DNA from: JAFGQJ01 sp964495755
GTDB taxonomy: Bacteria; Spirochaetota; Spirochaetia; SZUA-6; DRHE01
Reading direction: 5' to 3'
DNA: 24,034 bases
Assembly: GCA_964495755.1 (NCBI GenBank)
Contig: CAZBXU010000035.1
Location: 1 to 24,034, forward strand
Below, one piece after another: positions 1-6,554 of the stretch (within the stretch, counting starts at the first letter, position 1; every line of letters begins with the position of its first letter). The notes beneath the pieces were generated by a model. It had not been told where the DNA came from and searched no databases. It saw nothing but the letters and a program-made list of their open reading frames with translations. The translations under genes were made by a program, and so were the position numbers.

Positions 1-870
1 GGCGACGGCGGGGATGCTCTGTTTGTAGTGCGGAAAAATCTGAAAACTCTATCCTATCTCAAGATGCGGCATATATTCCGCGCAGATCTGGGGAAGCCCG
101 GAAGCGGCCAGAGGAGAAGTGGGGGCCAAGGACAGGACGCCGAGATTCCCGTACCCCCCGGCACTTTGGTCAAGGATCCCGACTCCGGTGAAGTTCTGCA
201 CGATATGTCTTCGCAGGACGAACCCTGGCTGTTTTTGCGGGGAGGACGTGGGGGGCGGGGCAACTGGCACTTCAAATCATCTACACGTCAGGCGCCTCGA
301 TTCGCCGAACCCGGACAGAAAGGCGTCTGCCGCCGAGTCCTGGTGGAATTAGCGCTGATCGCCGATATCGGTTTGGTTGGCAAACCGAATGCGGGGAAAT
401 CCACTCTCCTGTCAGTGCTTACCAACTCCCATGCAAAGATCGGCGCCTACCCGTTCACTACCAAGATCCCGAACATCGGGGTGTGCAGCCTGTACGACTC
501 CGACATTGTTCTGGCCGATATTCCGGGAATCATCGAGGGAGCCTCCCGGGGGGCTGGATTGGGGTTCCAATTCCTGAAGCATATAAGCAGAACGAATCTC
601 ATTCTCTTTCTCATTGATTTACAAGACAACGATCCCGGGCTAAGCTACCACATGCTCGAGAAGGAGCTTGGCACCTACAGCGAAGAGCTGACAAGAAAAC
701 CCCGTTTAGTGGTGGGTACGAAGATGGACCTTGATGAAGCCGGGGATCGATTGTCGGAACTGAGGGCCGCCGTACGGGATCAGGACTGCCTTGGTATTTC
801 CGCGGTTACCGGGTTTGGTATCGACGAGCTGAAGCGGACGCTTTTTCGTGCGGTGGGAAGGCATCGGTGA
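1..870 (+). CDS. obgE: Obg-family GTPase, 5' end missing
   Basis: Ribosome-associated GTPase of the Obg/CgtA family, which acts in late 50S subunit assembly and growth control. The reading frame is open from base 1, and the first codons read GDGGDALFVVRKNLKTL, which matches the glycine-rich Obg N-terminal fold, so the true start lies upstream. The glycine-rich Obg domain continues to about codon 115 (RGGRGGRGN). The G domain follows: P-loop GKPNAGKST (about 376-405), switch I PFTTKIPN, G3 DIPGIIEGA, G4 TKMD and G5 SAVTG. G4 has Thr where most Obg proteins have Asn; TKxD is also used by Rho-type GTPases, so this need not abolish guanine specificity. The protein ends soon after G5 and lacks the C-terminal OCT extension of some homologues. 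Its TGA overlaps the nadD GTG start (GTGA), indicating an operon. Identity is secure; only the 5' end is unknown. Confidence 0.96.
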   Translation, partial: GDGGDALFVVRKNLKTLSYLKMRHIFRADLGKPGSGQRRSGGQGQDAEIPVPPGTLVKDPDSGEVLHDMSSQDEPWLFLRGGRGGRGNWHFKSSTRQAPRFAEPGQKGVCRRVLVELALIADIGLVGKPNAGKSTLLSVLTNSHAKIGAYPFTTKIPNIGVCSLYDSDIVLADIPGIIEGASRGAGLGFQFLKHISRTNLILFLIDLQDNDPGLSYHMLEKELGTYSEELTRKPRLVVGTKMDLDEAGDRLSELRAAVRDQDCLGISAVTGFGIDELKRTLFRAVGRHR

Positions 871-1442
871 CAATAGCTGTTCTTGGAGGCACCTTCAATC
901 CCGTGCATTTGGGTCATCTCAATATAGCCGGGGAGGTGCAGGTTAAACTGGGCTATCAACGGATCGTTTTCGTCCCGGCCAACATCCCGGCGCACAAAAA
1001 AATGGAGATGGATGCAGGCGCCGAGAACCGGTTGAAGATGCTGGAGCTTGCCGCCTCTCCCTATCCTGATTTCCTCCTCGACGACTGTGAGCTGAGAAGG
1101 GGTGGTACATCGTACACGATCGATACGGTTCGGGAACTGGCTCGGCGCTACCCCCTCGACGGGAAGCCCGGGTTGATCATCGGAGACGATCTTGTAGAGG
1201 ATTTCAAGACGTGGAGGGACGTGGACCGGCTGGTCGAACTGGTTGACCTGATCATTGCCCGCAGACGATCCCCGTCGAACGTGGAGATACAGTATCCATG
1301 CCGCTATATAGACAACTCGCTGTATCCGATCTCCTCTTCCCAGATCCGCCAAAAGCTGTATTCCGGGAATGGCGAAACGGTCCGAGATTGGTTGCCCCCG
1401 GAGGTGTTTGACTATATTCAACGAAATGACTTGTACAGCTGA
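867..1442 (+). CDS. nadD: nicotinate-nucleotide adenylyltransferase
   Basis: Joins nicotinate mononucleotide and ATP to give deamido-NAD, the adenylylation step of NAD synthesis in the cytoplasm. The 191 residues contain the nucleotidyltransferase signature GGTFNPVHLGH at 7-17 and the second ATP-binding motif ISSSQIR at 155-161, and the size is usual for the family. The start is GTG at 867, inside the obgE stop (GTGA overlap). The next gene, yqeK, begins inside its last codons. The order obg-nadD-yqeK-rsfS is a recurring bacterial cluster, which supports the call. Nothing is truncated. Confidence is high from the two motifs and context. Confidence 0.96.
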   Translation: MTIAVLGGTFNPVHLGHLNIAGEVQVKLGYQRIVFVPANIPAHKKMEMDAGAENRLKMLELAASPYPDFLLDDCELRRGGTSYTIDTVRELARRYPLDGKPGLIIGDDLVEDFKTWRDVDRLVELVDLIIARRRSPSNVEIQYPCRYIDNSLYPISSSQIRQKLYSGNGETVRDWLPPEVFDYIQRNDLYS

Positions 1443-1995
1443 AGCGATAGAGGATCTGTTGCGCACAGATTTGAGCCGGGAAAGACAGGAGCATAGTCGG
1501 CGCGTTGCTGAACTGGCCGGAGAATTGTGTTCCCGCTACGGCTTGGATTCGGCCAAGGGAGCCCTGGCGGGCTTGGCCCATGATCTGGCACGGGAGATGG
1601 ACGATGGGAAAGTGGAGGTTCTTGCCGTTCGGGATGGAGGAGGAATATCCGCGCTGGAGGCGGAGCGTCCCGTGTTGCTGCACGGCCGGGCAGCGTCGGC
1701 GCTGCTGCGGGACACCCTCGGGGTTGAGGATCCGGAGATCCTCGATGCGGTGGCCAGCCACGTTACCGGGCGACCTTGTATGGGTCTGCTGGCAAAGATC
1801 GTCTTCGTGGCGGATTTTCTCGAACCGGGCCGTGGTTTTTTAGATGAGGAGTTTCGATTGGGCGCCCTGGAGCTTCCTATCGACAGCATGATGGTCCTGG
1901 TGTTGGAAGAGATTTTCAAATTCCTAAAAGTAAGCGGCAGGCCGATCGCCGAGCCGGCCCGAGATCTATACCAGGAGTTACTGAGGCAATGCTAA
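1426..1995 (+). CDS. yqeK: HD-domain phosphohydrolase, YqeK-type Ap4A hydrolase
   Basis: YqeK-family HD hydrolase; characterised members symmetrically cleave diadenosine tetraphosphate (Ap4A) to ADP. With the ATG at 1426 the product is 189 residues. Likely metal ligands are H23 (EHSRRV), H52-D53 (AHDL), H86 (LHG), H112 (SHVTGRP) and D130 (VFVADFLEPGR), in the family order. The frame is open further upstream to an ATG at 1369, but that would add about 19 unrelated residues inside nadD. The 1426 start leaves a 17-base overlap with nadD; no strong ribosome binding site is seen, so the exact start is moderately sure and translation is probably coupled. It sits between nadD and the LCP gene, as in many nadD-yqeK-rsfS clusters. 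Confidence 0.9.
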   Translation: MTCTAEAIEDLLRTDLSRERQEHSRRVAELAGELCSRYGLDSAKGALAGLAHDLAREMDDGKVEVLAVRDGGGISALEAERPVLLHGRAASALLRDTLGVEDPEILDAVASHVTGRPCMGLLAKIVFVADFLEPGRGFLDEEFRLGALELPIDSMMVLVLEEIFKFLKVSGRPIAEPARDLYQELLRQC

Positions 1996-3170
1996 GAAGA
2001 AAACGAAAGTGGGATAAGAGTATATTTCTTCTTGTATTGATCGTCATCGTTATCCTGTCGGCCGGGGTTTTTGGTTATCTTCAACTGCGTACAGACCTGT
2101 TTACGGAGATGCTCAAACGGGGGGATCCCGTGGCCGTGCTTTTTTGTCTGAGAGGAGATCAGGAGTATCGCTTTTTTGAAATTCTCCTCTACGATCCGGA
2201 TACCAACCGGGCGGCTATAGTTTATATTCCGGGCAATGTTGGTATGATCATCGAGTCGCTGAAGAAAGTCGACAGGATCGATGTACTGTATAACCGGGGG
2301 GATATAGATCCCCTGATCGCCAAGATCGAAGAGCTCGTTGCCATCGACATTCCCTTTTATATCGATCTGCAGGACCGGGAAGTGAGGAACCAGGTAGATC
2401 TTCTTGGCGGACTGGATCTTTTCATCCCCAATCCGGTTGATACCACCGTCGAGGGACGGCGAGTGCTCCTTCCTTCCGGAAGTGTTGTTCTGGACGGTGA
2501 CAAGATTCGCGACTTTATTTCCTATCGGGAGGAGACGGAAAACGATGTCGACAGGGCGGGGCGCAAACAAAGGTTCCTCCAATCGTTGTTGAAAAAAATT
2601 TCCGAGAGCGATCTGTTGGCCAAGAAAAATACCTTTGTGACATTCAGACGCAATATGTCGACCAATCTGAGTCCACGCGCCTTGAGCTCTTTTATCGCCG
2701 AGACGAGGAAGTTGGAAATTGAGAAGATCATCTTTCAACGGGTTCTGGGAAGTACCCGGGTTGTAGACGGTAAGGAGCTTCTGTTTCCCCATTTTGACGG
2801 TCAACTTCTCAAAGAGATCGTAAAACAGACCGAAGACTCTATTTCCAGCCAGGAGCCCTTCGCGGAGGAGGAGTTGACGGTTGCCATAGAGGTTCTTAAT
2901 GGGACCAGCGTCGGCGGGCTGGCTCGCCGGGCGGCGAATGTTTTTCAGAGTTTTGGCTACGATGTGGTGCCCGTTGCCAATGCCGATAACTCGGACTACC
3001 AAAAAACAGTGGTTCTTGATCGAAAGGGTAGGATCGCTGCGGCCGAGCGGATTGCCGAGCTTATTCGCTGTCAGCGTGTGTACTCTCGGTTGGAAGAGGA
3101 CGGCGATTCAAGCATAGATGTAACGATAATCTTAGGAACGGATTTCGATGGAAGATACTGTAAGGAATGA
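1989..3170 (+). CDS. LytR/CpsA/Psr-family protein with LytR C-terminal domain
   Basis: A 393-residue membrane-anchored protein. A basic N-terminus is followed by one transmembrane helix (about 10-31), then a divergent LCP domain (about 48-250). The C-terminal LytR_C-like domain (about 300-390) starts with IEVLNGTSVGGLARRAA. LCP enzymes of Gram-positive bacteria transfer polyprenyl-linked polymers to peptidoglycan. Here the usual IPRD segment reads IPGN, so a conserved Arg and Asp are gone, while the later arginines in ISYREE and DRAGRKQRF remain. Activity is therefore uncertain. ATG 1989 overlaps the yqeK stop by 7 bases, with GAGG at 1983-1986. An LCP-like gene between yqeK and rsfS is a common arrangement. 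A role in envelope polymer attachment or anchoring is inference only. Confidence 0.83.
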   Translation: MLRRKRKWDKSIFLLVLIVIVILSAGVFGYLQLRTDLFTEMLKRGDPVAVLFCLRGDQEYRFFEILLYDPDTNRAAIVYIPGNVGMIIESLKKVDRIDVLYNRGDIDPLIAKIEELVAIDIPFYIDLQDREVRNQVDLLGGLDLFIPNPVDTTVEGRRVLLPSGSVVLDGDKIRDFISYREETENDVDRAGRKQRFLQSLLKKISESDLLAKKNTFVTFRRNMSTNLSPRALSSFIAETRKLEIEKIIFQRVLGSTRVVDGKELLFPHFDGQLLKEIVKQTEDSISSQEPFAEEELTVAIEVLNGTSVGGLARRAANVFQSFGYDVVPVANADNSDYQKTVVLDRKGRIAAAERIAELIRCQRVYSRLEEDGDSSIDVTIILGTDFDGRYCKE

Positions 3171-3510
3171 TGTTTTAGACATAGCGCGGATCCTCGAGGA
3201 CCACAGGGCTGAGGAAGTCATCGCCCTTTATATCGGAGAGATGAGCGACTGGACCGATTATTTCATTATATCCACGGTTCGTAGTACAGCCCATCTGAAA
3301 GGGCTGCTTCGACTGCTGAATGAGTTCTTGCTTAAGAAATCTATTACCCCTCTAACACGCCGGAAGCTGCTCAATCGGGAAGCCGGATGGGTGCTTGTCG
3401 ATTGTGGCCGTTTTGTGGTTCATCTGATGGATCGTGAACACCGGGAGTTTTACGAATTGGAAAAACTATGGTTTGATAACGAGTTGATCTATTCGTCTAA
3501 ATCGTCGTAG
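3148..3510 (+). CDS. rsfS: ribosomal silencing factor RsfS
   Basis: RsfS/Iojap family, which binds L14 (uL14) on the 50S subunit and blocks subunit joining when translation must be turned down. The 120 residues show DYFIISTVRSTAHLKGL (family DYFVICTGxSxxH) and the C-terminal signature WVLVDCGRFVVHLMD followed by REFYELEKLW. The ATG at 3148 lies inside the end of the LCP gene (23-base overlap) with TTAGGA about 10 bases upstream, so translation is probably coupled. It is the last plus-strand gene of the obgE operon. Its final 22 bases overlap the 3' end of the opposing acidic-protein gene, and no terminator is visible in that overlap. Confidence 0.94.
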   Translation: MEDTVRNDVLDIARILEDHRAEEVIALYIGEMSDWTDYFIISTVRSTAHLKGLLRLLNEFLLKKSITPLTRRKLLNREAGWVLVDCGRFVVHLMDREHREFYELEKLWFDNELIYSSKSS

Positions 3511-3821
3511 TCCAGATCGTCTTCCTCGTCGTCCTCGTCGGCGTCTCCGTCTAGTTCGTCCTCGAACTCTACCTCTTCTTCCTCTTCTTCGAGTTCTTCC
3601 TCTTCCTCTTCGAAATCGTCCTCGTCGTAGTCCTCGTCTAGTTCGTCCTCTTCCTCGTCCTCATCCTCATCCTCGTAGTCGTCATCGATATCTTCGTCCT
3701 CGTAAAAGTCCTCATCGCCGTAGTCGTCAAAGTCTTCGTCGCCCGCTTCGAAGGACGGATTCGGGGAAGATGATGGCTCTAGCCAGAGTTCCTCGTTTGG
3801 ATTGTTCGTGTGTCGACTCAT
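3489..3821 (-). CDS. very acidic small protein of unknown function
   Basis: I do not recognise the family. From the ATG at 3821 the product has 110 residues. A mostly neutral N-terminus (MSRHTNNPNEELWLEPSSSP) is followed by about 80 residues that are almost all Asp and Glu with scattered Phe, Tyr, Leu and Val. Arg3 and His4 are the only basic residues. The open frame extends upstream to 4049, but this start has a good ribosome binding site (GAGGTGG, complement of 3824-3830) and a promoter at 3857-3886, so it is chosen. Such composition predicts disorder and a very low pI. It could bind basic proteins, mimic nucleic acid or bind cations; none is shown. Its 3' end overlaps rsfS by 22 bases, tail to tail. 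The start signals support a real gene; low-complexity sequence alone would not. Confidence 0.72.
   Translation of the reverse strand: MSRHTNNPNEELWLEPSSSPNPSFEAGDEDFDDYGDEDFYEDEDIDDDYEDEDEDEEEDELDEDYDEDDFEEEEEELEEEEEEVEFEDELDGDADEDDEEDDLDYDDLDE
3492..3740. repeat. low-complexity Asp/Glu codon tract
   Basis: On the plus strand this stretch is a pyrimidine-rich run of TCG, TCC, TCT and TCA triplets; on the minus strand it encodes the Asp/Glu-rich part of the acidic protein. A 15-base segment, GTCTAGTTCGTCCTC, occurs twice exactly (near 3549 and 3627) and encodes EDELD each time. Such tracts can change length by slippage or unequal recombination in steps of three, keeping the frame. It is imperfect rather than a true tandem array. 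Confidence 0.75.
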
Positions 3822-3856
3822 ATCCACCTCGCACTTAGAGCTTGTCTTCACCCCTA

Positions 3857-3886
3857 AATCTATGATCAAGAATTGGGATATGTCAA
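3857..3886 (-). promoter_or_regulatory. sigma-70-type promoter for the acidic-protein gene
   Basis: On the minus strand TTGACA (3886-3881, perfect -35) is followed after 18 bases by TAGATT (3862-3857, 4 of 6 matches to TATAAT). Transcription would begin near 3850, giving a leader of about 29 bases that carries GAGGTGG before the ATG at 3821. Confidence 0.6.
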
Positions 3887-3918
3887 CTCTTTTTTGAGCA
3901 ACTTCTTCAGTTTTTTTT

Positions 3919-3940
3919 ACTCGTTCAATTACTCGTTCAA
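3919..3940 (+). repeat. tandem 10-base direct repeat upstream of the ispE promoter
   Basis: ACTCGTTCAA occurs at 3919-3928 and again at 3931-3940, a 12-base period, and a related GCGTTCGTT follows to 3949. The repeats end 7 bases before the -35 box of the ispE promoter. The position fits a regulator binding site, but a period of 12 rather than 10-11 puts copies on slightly different helix faces. Chance or slippage is possible. Confidence 0.5.
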
Positions 3941-3947
3941 GCGTTCG

Positions 3948-3977
3948 TTGACAGCGACGCTTTTTTCTGTGTATATT
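3948..3977 (+). promoter_or_regulatory. sigma-70-type promoter for ispE and the downstream operon
   Basis: TTGACA (3948-3953, perfect) is followed after 18 bases by TATATT (3972-3977, 5 of 6). A start near 3984 leaves about 20 bases of leader with AGAGAGGA just before the TTG start of ispE. This is the first promoter of the long plus-strand run ispE to the HtrA-like gene; no other convincing promoter was seen inside it. Confidence 0.72.
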
Positions 3978-4002
3978 CCCCTGCACGGGAAGAGAGGAAC
4001 CG

Positions 4003-4869
4003 TTGATCCTGAAGGCCCCCGCCAAGGTTAATCTGCATCTCGAGATCAAGGGCAGAAGGTCTGACGGATATCACGAGATCCTCTCCATCGTTCAGTGTAT
4101 CCCGTTGTACGATCATATTCACATCTGTTCTTTGAAAAAGAAACACGCCCTCCGTGTTGTCTGCGATCCATCCCTGCCGGGAGGACACAATATCGCCGCC
4201 CTTGCCGTGGAGAGGTTTCGAAAGATTAGAGGAATCGACGATGGCATCGAGGTGAAAATAGAGAAGACAATCCCGGTGGGAGCGGGACTGGGAGGCGGTT
4301 CAAGTGATGCCGCCGCGGTTCTAACCGGATTGAATAAGCTGTTTGGATCGGTTTTAAAGCCCAAGGAGCTCCGTGATCTGGCCTCCCAAGTAGGAAGCGA
4401 CGTACCTCTGTTCCTTGGAGATTCCGCCGCGTTAGTGTCCGGCCGTGGGGAGAACATAACGGATTTGGCTGCAAGACAAGATTTCAATCTGGTATTGGTA
4501 TATCCGGGCTTTCCGATTTCCACCCAGGATGCTTATCACTGGTTCGACCAGGCCGCCGAGAGCTGTCATTCGGGGTCTTCTCATCCAGCAGATCTCAGGT
4601 TTCAATACGAACAGAAGCGGGTGGATTCCTGGGATTTCTTCAACGCCTTTCAATACGTTGTGGAGTGTCGCTATCCGGTGATCAAACGGATCACTGAGAT
4701 TTTGAGACGCTCAGGCGCCCATATCGCTGCGGTCACGGGCAGCGGATCCTCCGTTTTTGGGGTCTTTACGGATGGGAAGGCGGCACGCTCCGCAGAGGAT
4801 ACCCTGGCTCGTGCCTATCATCGTGTGTGGATGCTCGTGCCCTTGAAAAATGACCCTTCTGCAGATTAA
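4003..4869 (+). CDS. ispE: 4-(cytidine 5'-diphospho)-2-C-methyl-D-erythritol kinase
   Basis: Phosphorylates CDP-methylerythritol with ATP, the fourth step of the MEP (non-mevalonate) isoprenoid pathway, in the cytoplasm. The 288-residue GHMP kinase shows the family N-terminus APAKVNLHLEIKGRRSDGYH with K8 as the likely catalytic lysine, and the ATP loop PVGAGLGGGSSDAA at 91-104. D133 in GSDVPLFL is the probable catalytic Asp, and the third GHMP motif VTGSGSSVFGVF is near the C-terminus. The start is TTG at 4003 with AGAGAGGA at 3991-3998; no ATG or GTG fits the conserved N-terminus. It heads the operon that continues into spoVG after 42 bases, so the organism is expected to make isoprenoids by the MEP route. 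Confidence 0.96.
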   Translation: MILKAPAKVNLHLEIKGRRSDGYHEILSIVQCIPLYDHIHICSLKKKHALRVVCDPSLPGGHNIAALAVERFRKIRGIDDGIEVKIEKTIPVGAGLGGGSSDAAAVLTGLNKLFGSVLKPKELRDLASQVGSDVPLFLGDSAALVSGRGENITDLAARQDFNLVLVYPGFPISTQDAYHWFDQAAESCHSGSSHPADLRFQYEQKRVDSWDFFNAFQYVVECRYPVIKRITEILRRSGAHIAAVTGSGSSVFGVFTDGKAARSAEDTLARAYHRVWMLVPLKNDPSAD

Positions 4870-4911
4870 AATAGATGTACCCGCGGGGAAAAGGTGGCCA
4901 GGAGGTGCACC

Positions 4912-5217
4912 ATGGAGATTACGGACATTCGGATCAAGAGTGTGAGTACCGGGGGTAAGCTTAGAGCCTACGTGACGGTTACCTTTGATGACTGCTTTGT
5001 GGTACATAATCTGAAGATTATTTCAGGAAAAGCGGGAACCTTTATAGCTATGCCGAGCCGCAAGACAAAAACGGGGGAGTACAAGGATATCGCCCACCCC
5101 ATCAACTCAGAGTTTCGTCATCAGCTCCAAAGCGAGATCATCGGCGAGTACGACAAGATCAAGACTGAGGTCGAGCACGATTCGGGGGAGTTTGAATCGG
5201 ACAACGTGCAGGGTTGA
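4912..5217 (+). CDS. spoVG: SpoVG-family RNA/DNA-binding regulator
   Basis: SpoVG proteins are small site-specific nucleic-acid-binding regulators; despite the name they are common in non-sporulating spirochaetes. The 101-residue product begins MEITDIRIKSVSTGGKLRAY and carries the core NLKIISGKAGTFIAMPSRKT followed by DIAHPINSEFR, both typical. The ATG at 4912 is chosen because GGAGGTG (4901-4907) lies 4 bases upstream and the family N-terminus begins there; an upstream in-frame start at 4894 would add six unrelated residues. The C-terminus ends in an acidic tail (EVEHDSGEFESDNVQG). It lies between ispE and tRNA-Gln, and may act on mRNAs from this or other operons. Confidence 0.95.
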   Translation: MEITDIRIKSVSTGGKLRAYVTVTFDDCFVVHNLKIISGKAGTFIAMPSRKTKTGEYKDIAHPINSEFRHQLQSEIIGEYDKIKTEVEHDSGEFESDNVQG

Positions 5218-5229
5218 CCAGTCTATTCT

Positions 5230-5302
5230 TGGGACGTAGGCAAGCGGTAAGCCACCGGTTTTTGGTACCGGCATTTCGCAGGTTCGAATCCTGCCGTCCC
5301 AG
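5230..5302 (+). tRNA. tRNA-Gln (anticodon TTG)
   Basis: A full cloverleaf can be drawn. The acceptor arms are TGGGACG (5230-5236) and CGTCCCA (5295-5301), with discriminator G5302. The D arm is GGC..GCC, the anticodon stem CCGGT/ACCGG encloses loop TTTTGGT, and the T arm is GCAGG-TTCGAAT-CCTGC. The anticodon TTG reads CAA/CAG. The U1-A72 pair and G73 are usual for glutamine tRNAs. CCA is not encoded. It sits 12 bases after the spoVG stop and 31 bases before rplY, on the same strand and without its own visible promoter, so it is probably cut from the operon transcript. Confidence 0.95.
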
Positions 5303-5333
5303 CTACAACAATCACCAGAAGGAGAACAGGAGT

Positions 5334-5969
5334 ATGGAGCAGAAAACACTCGCGGCCCAGATGAGGCAGCACTTCGGAAGCAGTGAATCTCGACGTTTGC
5401 GGCGGAGCGGGGGAATTCCCGCCGTTGTTTACGGTACCTCTGCGCCCAAAGGATTGACCATAGACGCTCACGAGTTCAACACGAAATTCATTACTATTTC
5501 GGAGAGTACGATCATCATCCTTCAGATCGATGGAGACAGCCACGACGTATTGATTCGAGATTACCAGGAGGATACGATTTCCGGGGCGATCACCCATGTT
5601 GACTTCTATGAAATCGAGCGGGGGAAAACTCTGCGTACGAATGTAGGACTTCACCTGGTCGGAACGGCGGCCGGCGTGCGCGAAGGGGGTGTCCAGGAAA
5701 GCTTCATTCATGAGCTCGAAGTCGAGTGTCTTCCCAAGGATCTGCCCGAACACATTGAAGTGGACATTTCAGTCCTTGAGATCGGGCACTCAATCCACGT
5801 TCGGGACATCCAGGCCCCGGCGGGTGTGGAAATACTGAACTCACCGGATCAGGTCGTCTGCATGGTCACCCACAAACGTGCTGAAGTCGAAGAGGTGCCG
5901 GAAGAAGTCGAGGCGGAAGCTGTTGAAGGGGAAGAGGAAGAGGCCGCAGGGGAGCAGGTCGAGGAGTAG
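5334..5969 (+). CDS. rplY: ribosomal protein L25/CTC (bL25), long form
   Basis: Binds 5S rRNA in the 50S subunit. The 211-residue CTC/TL5 form has an L25 domain (about 1-92, ending near THVDFYEIERGK) followed by the TL5 beta domain (about 95-185, with ELEVECLPKDLPEHIEVDISVLEIG). A very acidic tail (about 186-211, EEVPEEVEAEAVEGEEEEAAGEQVEE) follows. The ATG at 5334 has AAGGAG at 5319-5324. The frame is open further upstream through the tRNA gene, which cannot be coding, so that extension is rejected. Pairing with pth immediately downstream is common in bacteria. The stop TAG (5967-5969) is in the same frame as pth and only one codon before its likely start. Confidence 0.96.
   Translation: MEQKTLAAQMRQHFGSSESRRLRRSGGIPAVVYGTSAPKGLTIDAHEFNTKFITISESTIIILQIDGDSHDVLIRDYQEDTISGAITHVDFYEIERGKTLRTNVGLHLVGTAAGVREGGVQESFIHELEVECLPKDLPEHIEVDISVLEIGHSIHVRDIQAPAGVEILNSPDQVVCMVTHKRAEVEEVPEEVEAEAVEGEEEEAAGEQVEE
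5961..5966 (+). promoter_or_regulatory. ribosome binding site supporting the pth CTG start
   Basis: GAGGAG, the last two sense codons of rplY (Glu-Glu), lies 6 bases before CTG 5973. That is good Shine-Dalgarno spacing for CTG, whereas the next candidate start, TTG 5994, is 27 bases away with nothing purine-rich close before it. This site decides the pth start. Confidence 0.6.
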
Positions 5970-5972
5970 GCC

Positions 5973-6554
5973 CTGGATCTCACCGTTGTCGGATTGGGGA
6001 ATCCGGGAAACAGGTATAGCTTTACCCGTCACAACGTGGGTTTCAGGACTGTAGAAATCCTGGCGGAGAGATTCCGACTGACTTTCAAAAGGGCGTTTCT
6101 GCGAAGTTATTCCATCGCTTGGACGGACTTTGAGTCAGGAAGGCTGTACCTGGTTAAACCCCTTACCTACATGAACCGTTCAGGTGATATTTTCCCGGAT
6201 GTTTTAAGACGGACCGGTGCCGCAATCGAGGAGATCCTGGTGGTCTGCGATACTATGGACCTGCCAGTGGGGGAATGCCGAATAAAACGAAAAGGATCTG
6301 CCGCCGGGCACAAAGGGTTGGCCGCGATCATTCACCGGCTGGGGCGGCAAGACTTTCCGCGGCTGTACATCGGTGTCGGTCGGCCGAATCGTCGAACCGA
6401 TGTGGTGGACTATGTGCTTTCTGAAGCCCGAGGCAAAGAAGCAAACCTGCTCGACGAAGGAGTTCACACAGCCGCGGGGGGTGTGCTTCAGCTGATGGAG
6501 GAGGGGCTGGAGAGGGTGATGAATGTCTTCAACAGAAGAACCGAGGGCGGTTGA
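5973..6554 (+). CDS. pth: peptidyl-tRNA hydrolase
   Basis: Releases peptides from peptidyl-tRNA that drops off ribosomes. Catalytic residues are visible: Asn in GLGNPGNRY, His in TRHNVGF and Asp in CDTMDLPVG; GSAAGHKGL is the usual GGxGGHNGL-type segment. Family members begin with a beta strand of the form KLIVGLGNPG. Here the matching LDLTVVGLGNPG begins at CTG 5973, so a CTG start is proposed, giving 193 residues. The next possible start, TTG 5994, would remove that first strand and leave the catalytic Asn at residue 3. GAGGAG lies 6 bases before CTG. The gene follows the rplY TAG in the same frame with only GCC between. It overlaps tilS by 32 bases. Function is secure; the start is inferred. 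Confidence 0.92.
   Translation: MDLTVVGLGNPGNRYSFTRHNVGFRTVEILAERFRLTFKRAFLRSYSIAWTDFESGRLYLVKPLTYMNRSGDIFPDVLRRTGAAIEEILVVCDTMDLPVGECRIKRKGSAAGHKGLAAIIHRLGRQDFPRLYIGVGRPNRRTDVVDYVLSEARGKEANLLDEGVHTAAGGVLQLMEEGLERVMNVFNRRTEGG

Noticed and set aside
1992..3002. Long minus-strand open frame (336 codons) opposite the LCP gene
   Set aside because: It lies wholly antisense to a gene with recognisable domains, has no family-like motifs and no ribosome binding site; it is a shadow of codon bias.
5214..5333. N-terminal extension of rplY by 40 codons
   Set aside because: The extension is the tRNA-Gln gene read as protein; the ATG at 5334 has a ribosome binding site and begins the L25 domain.
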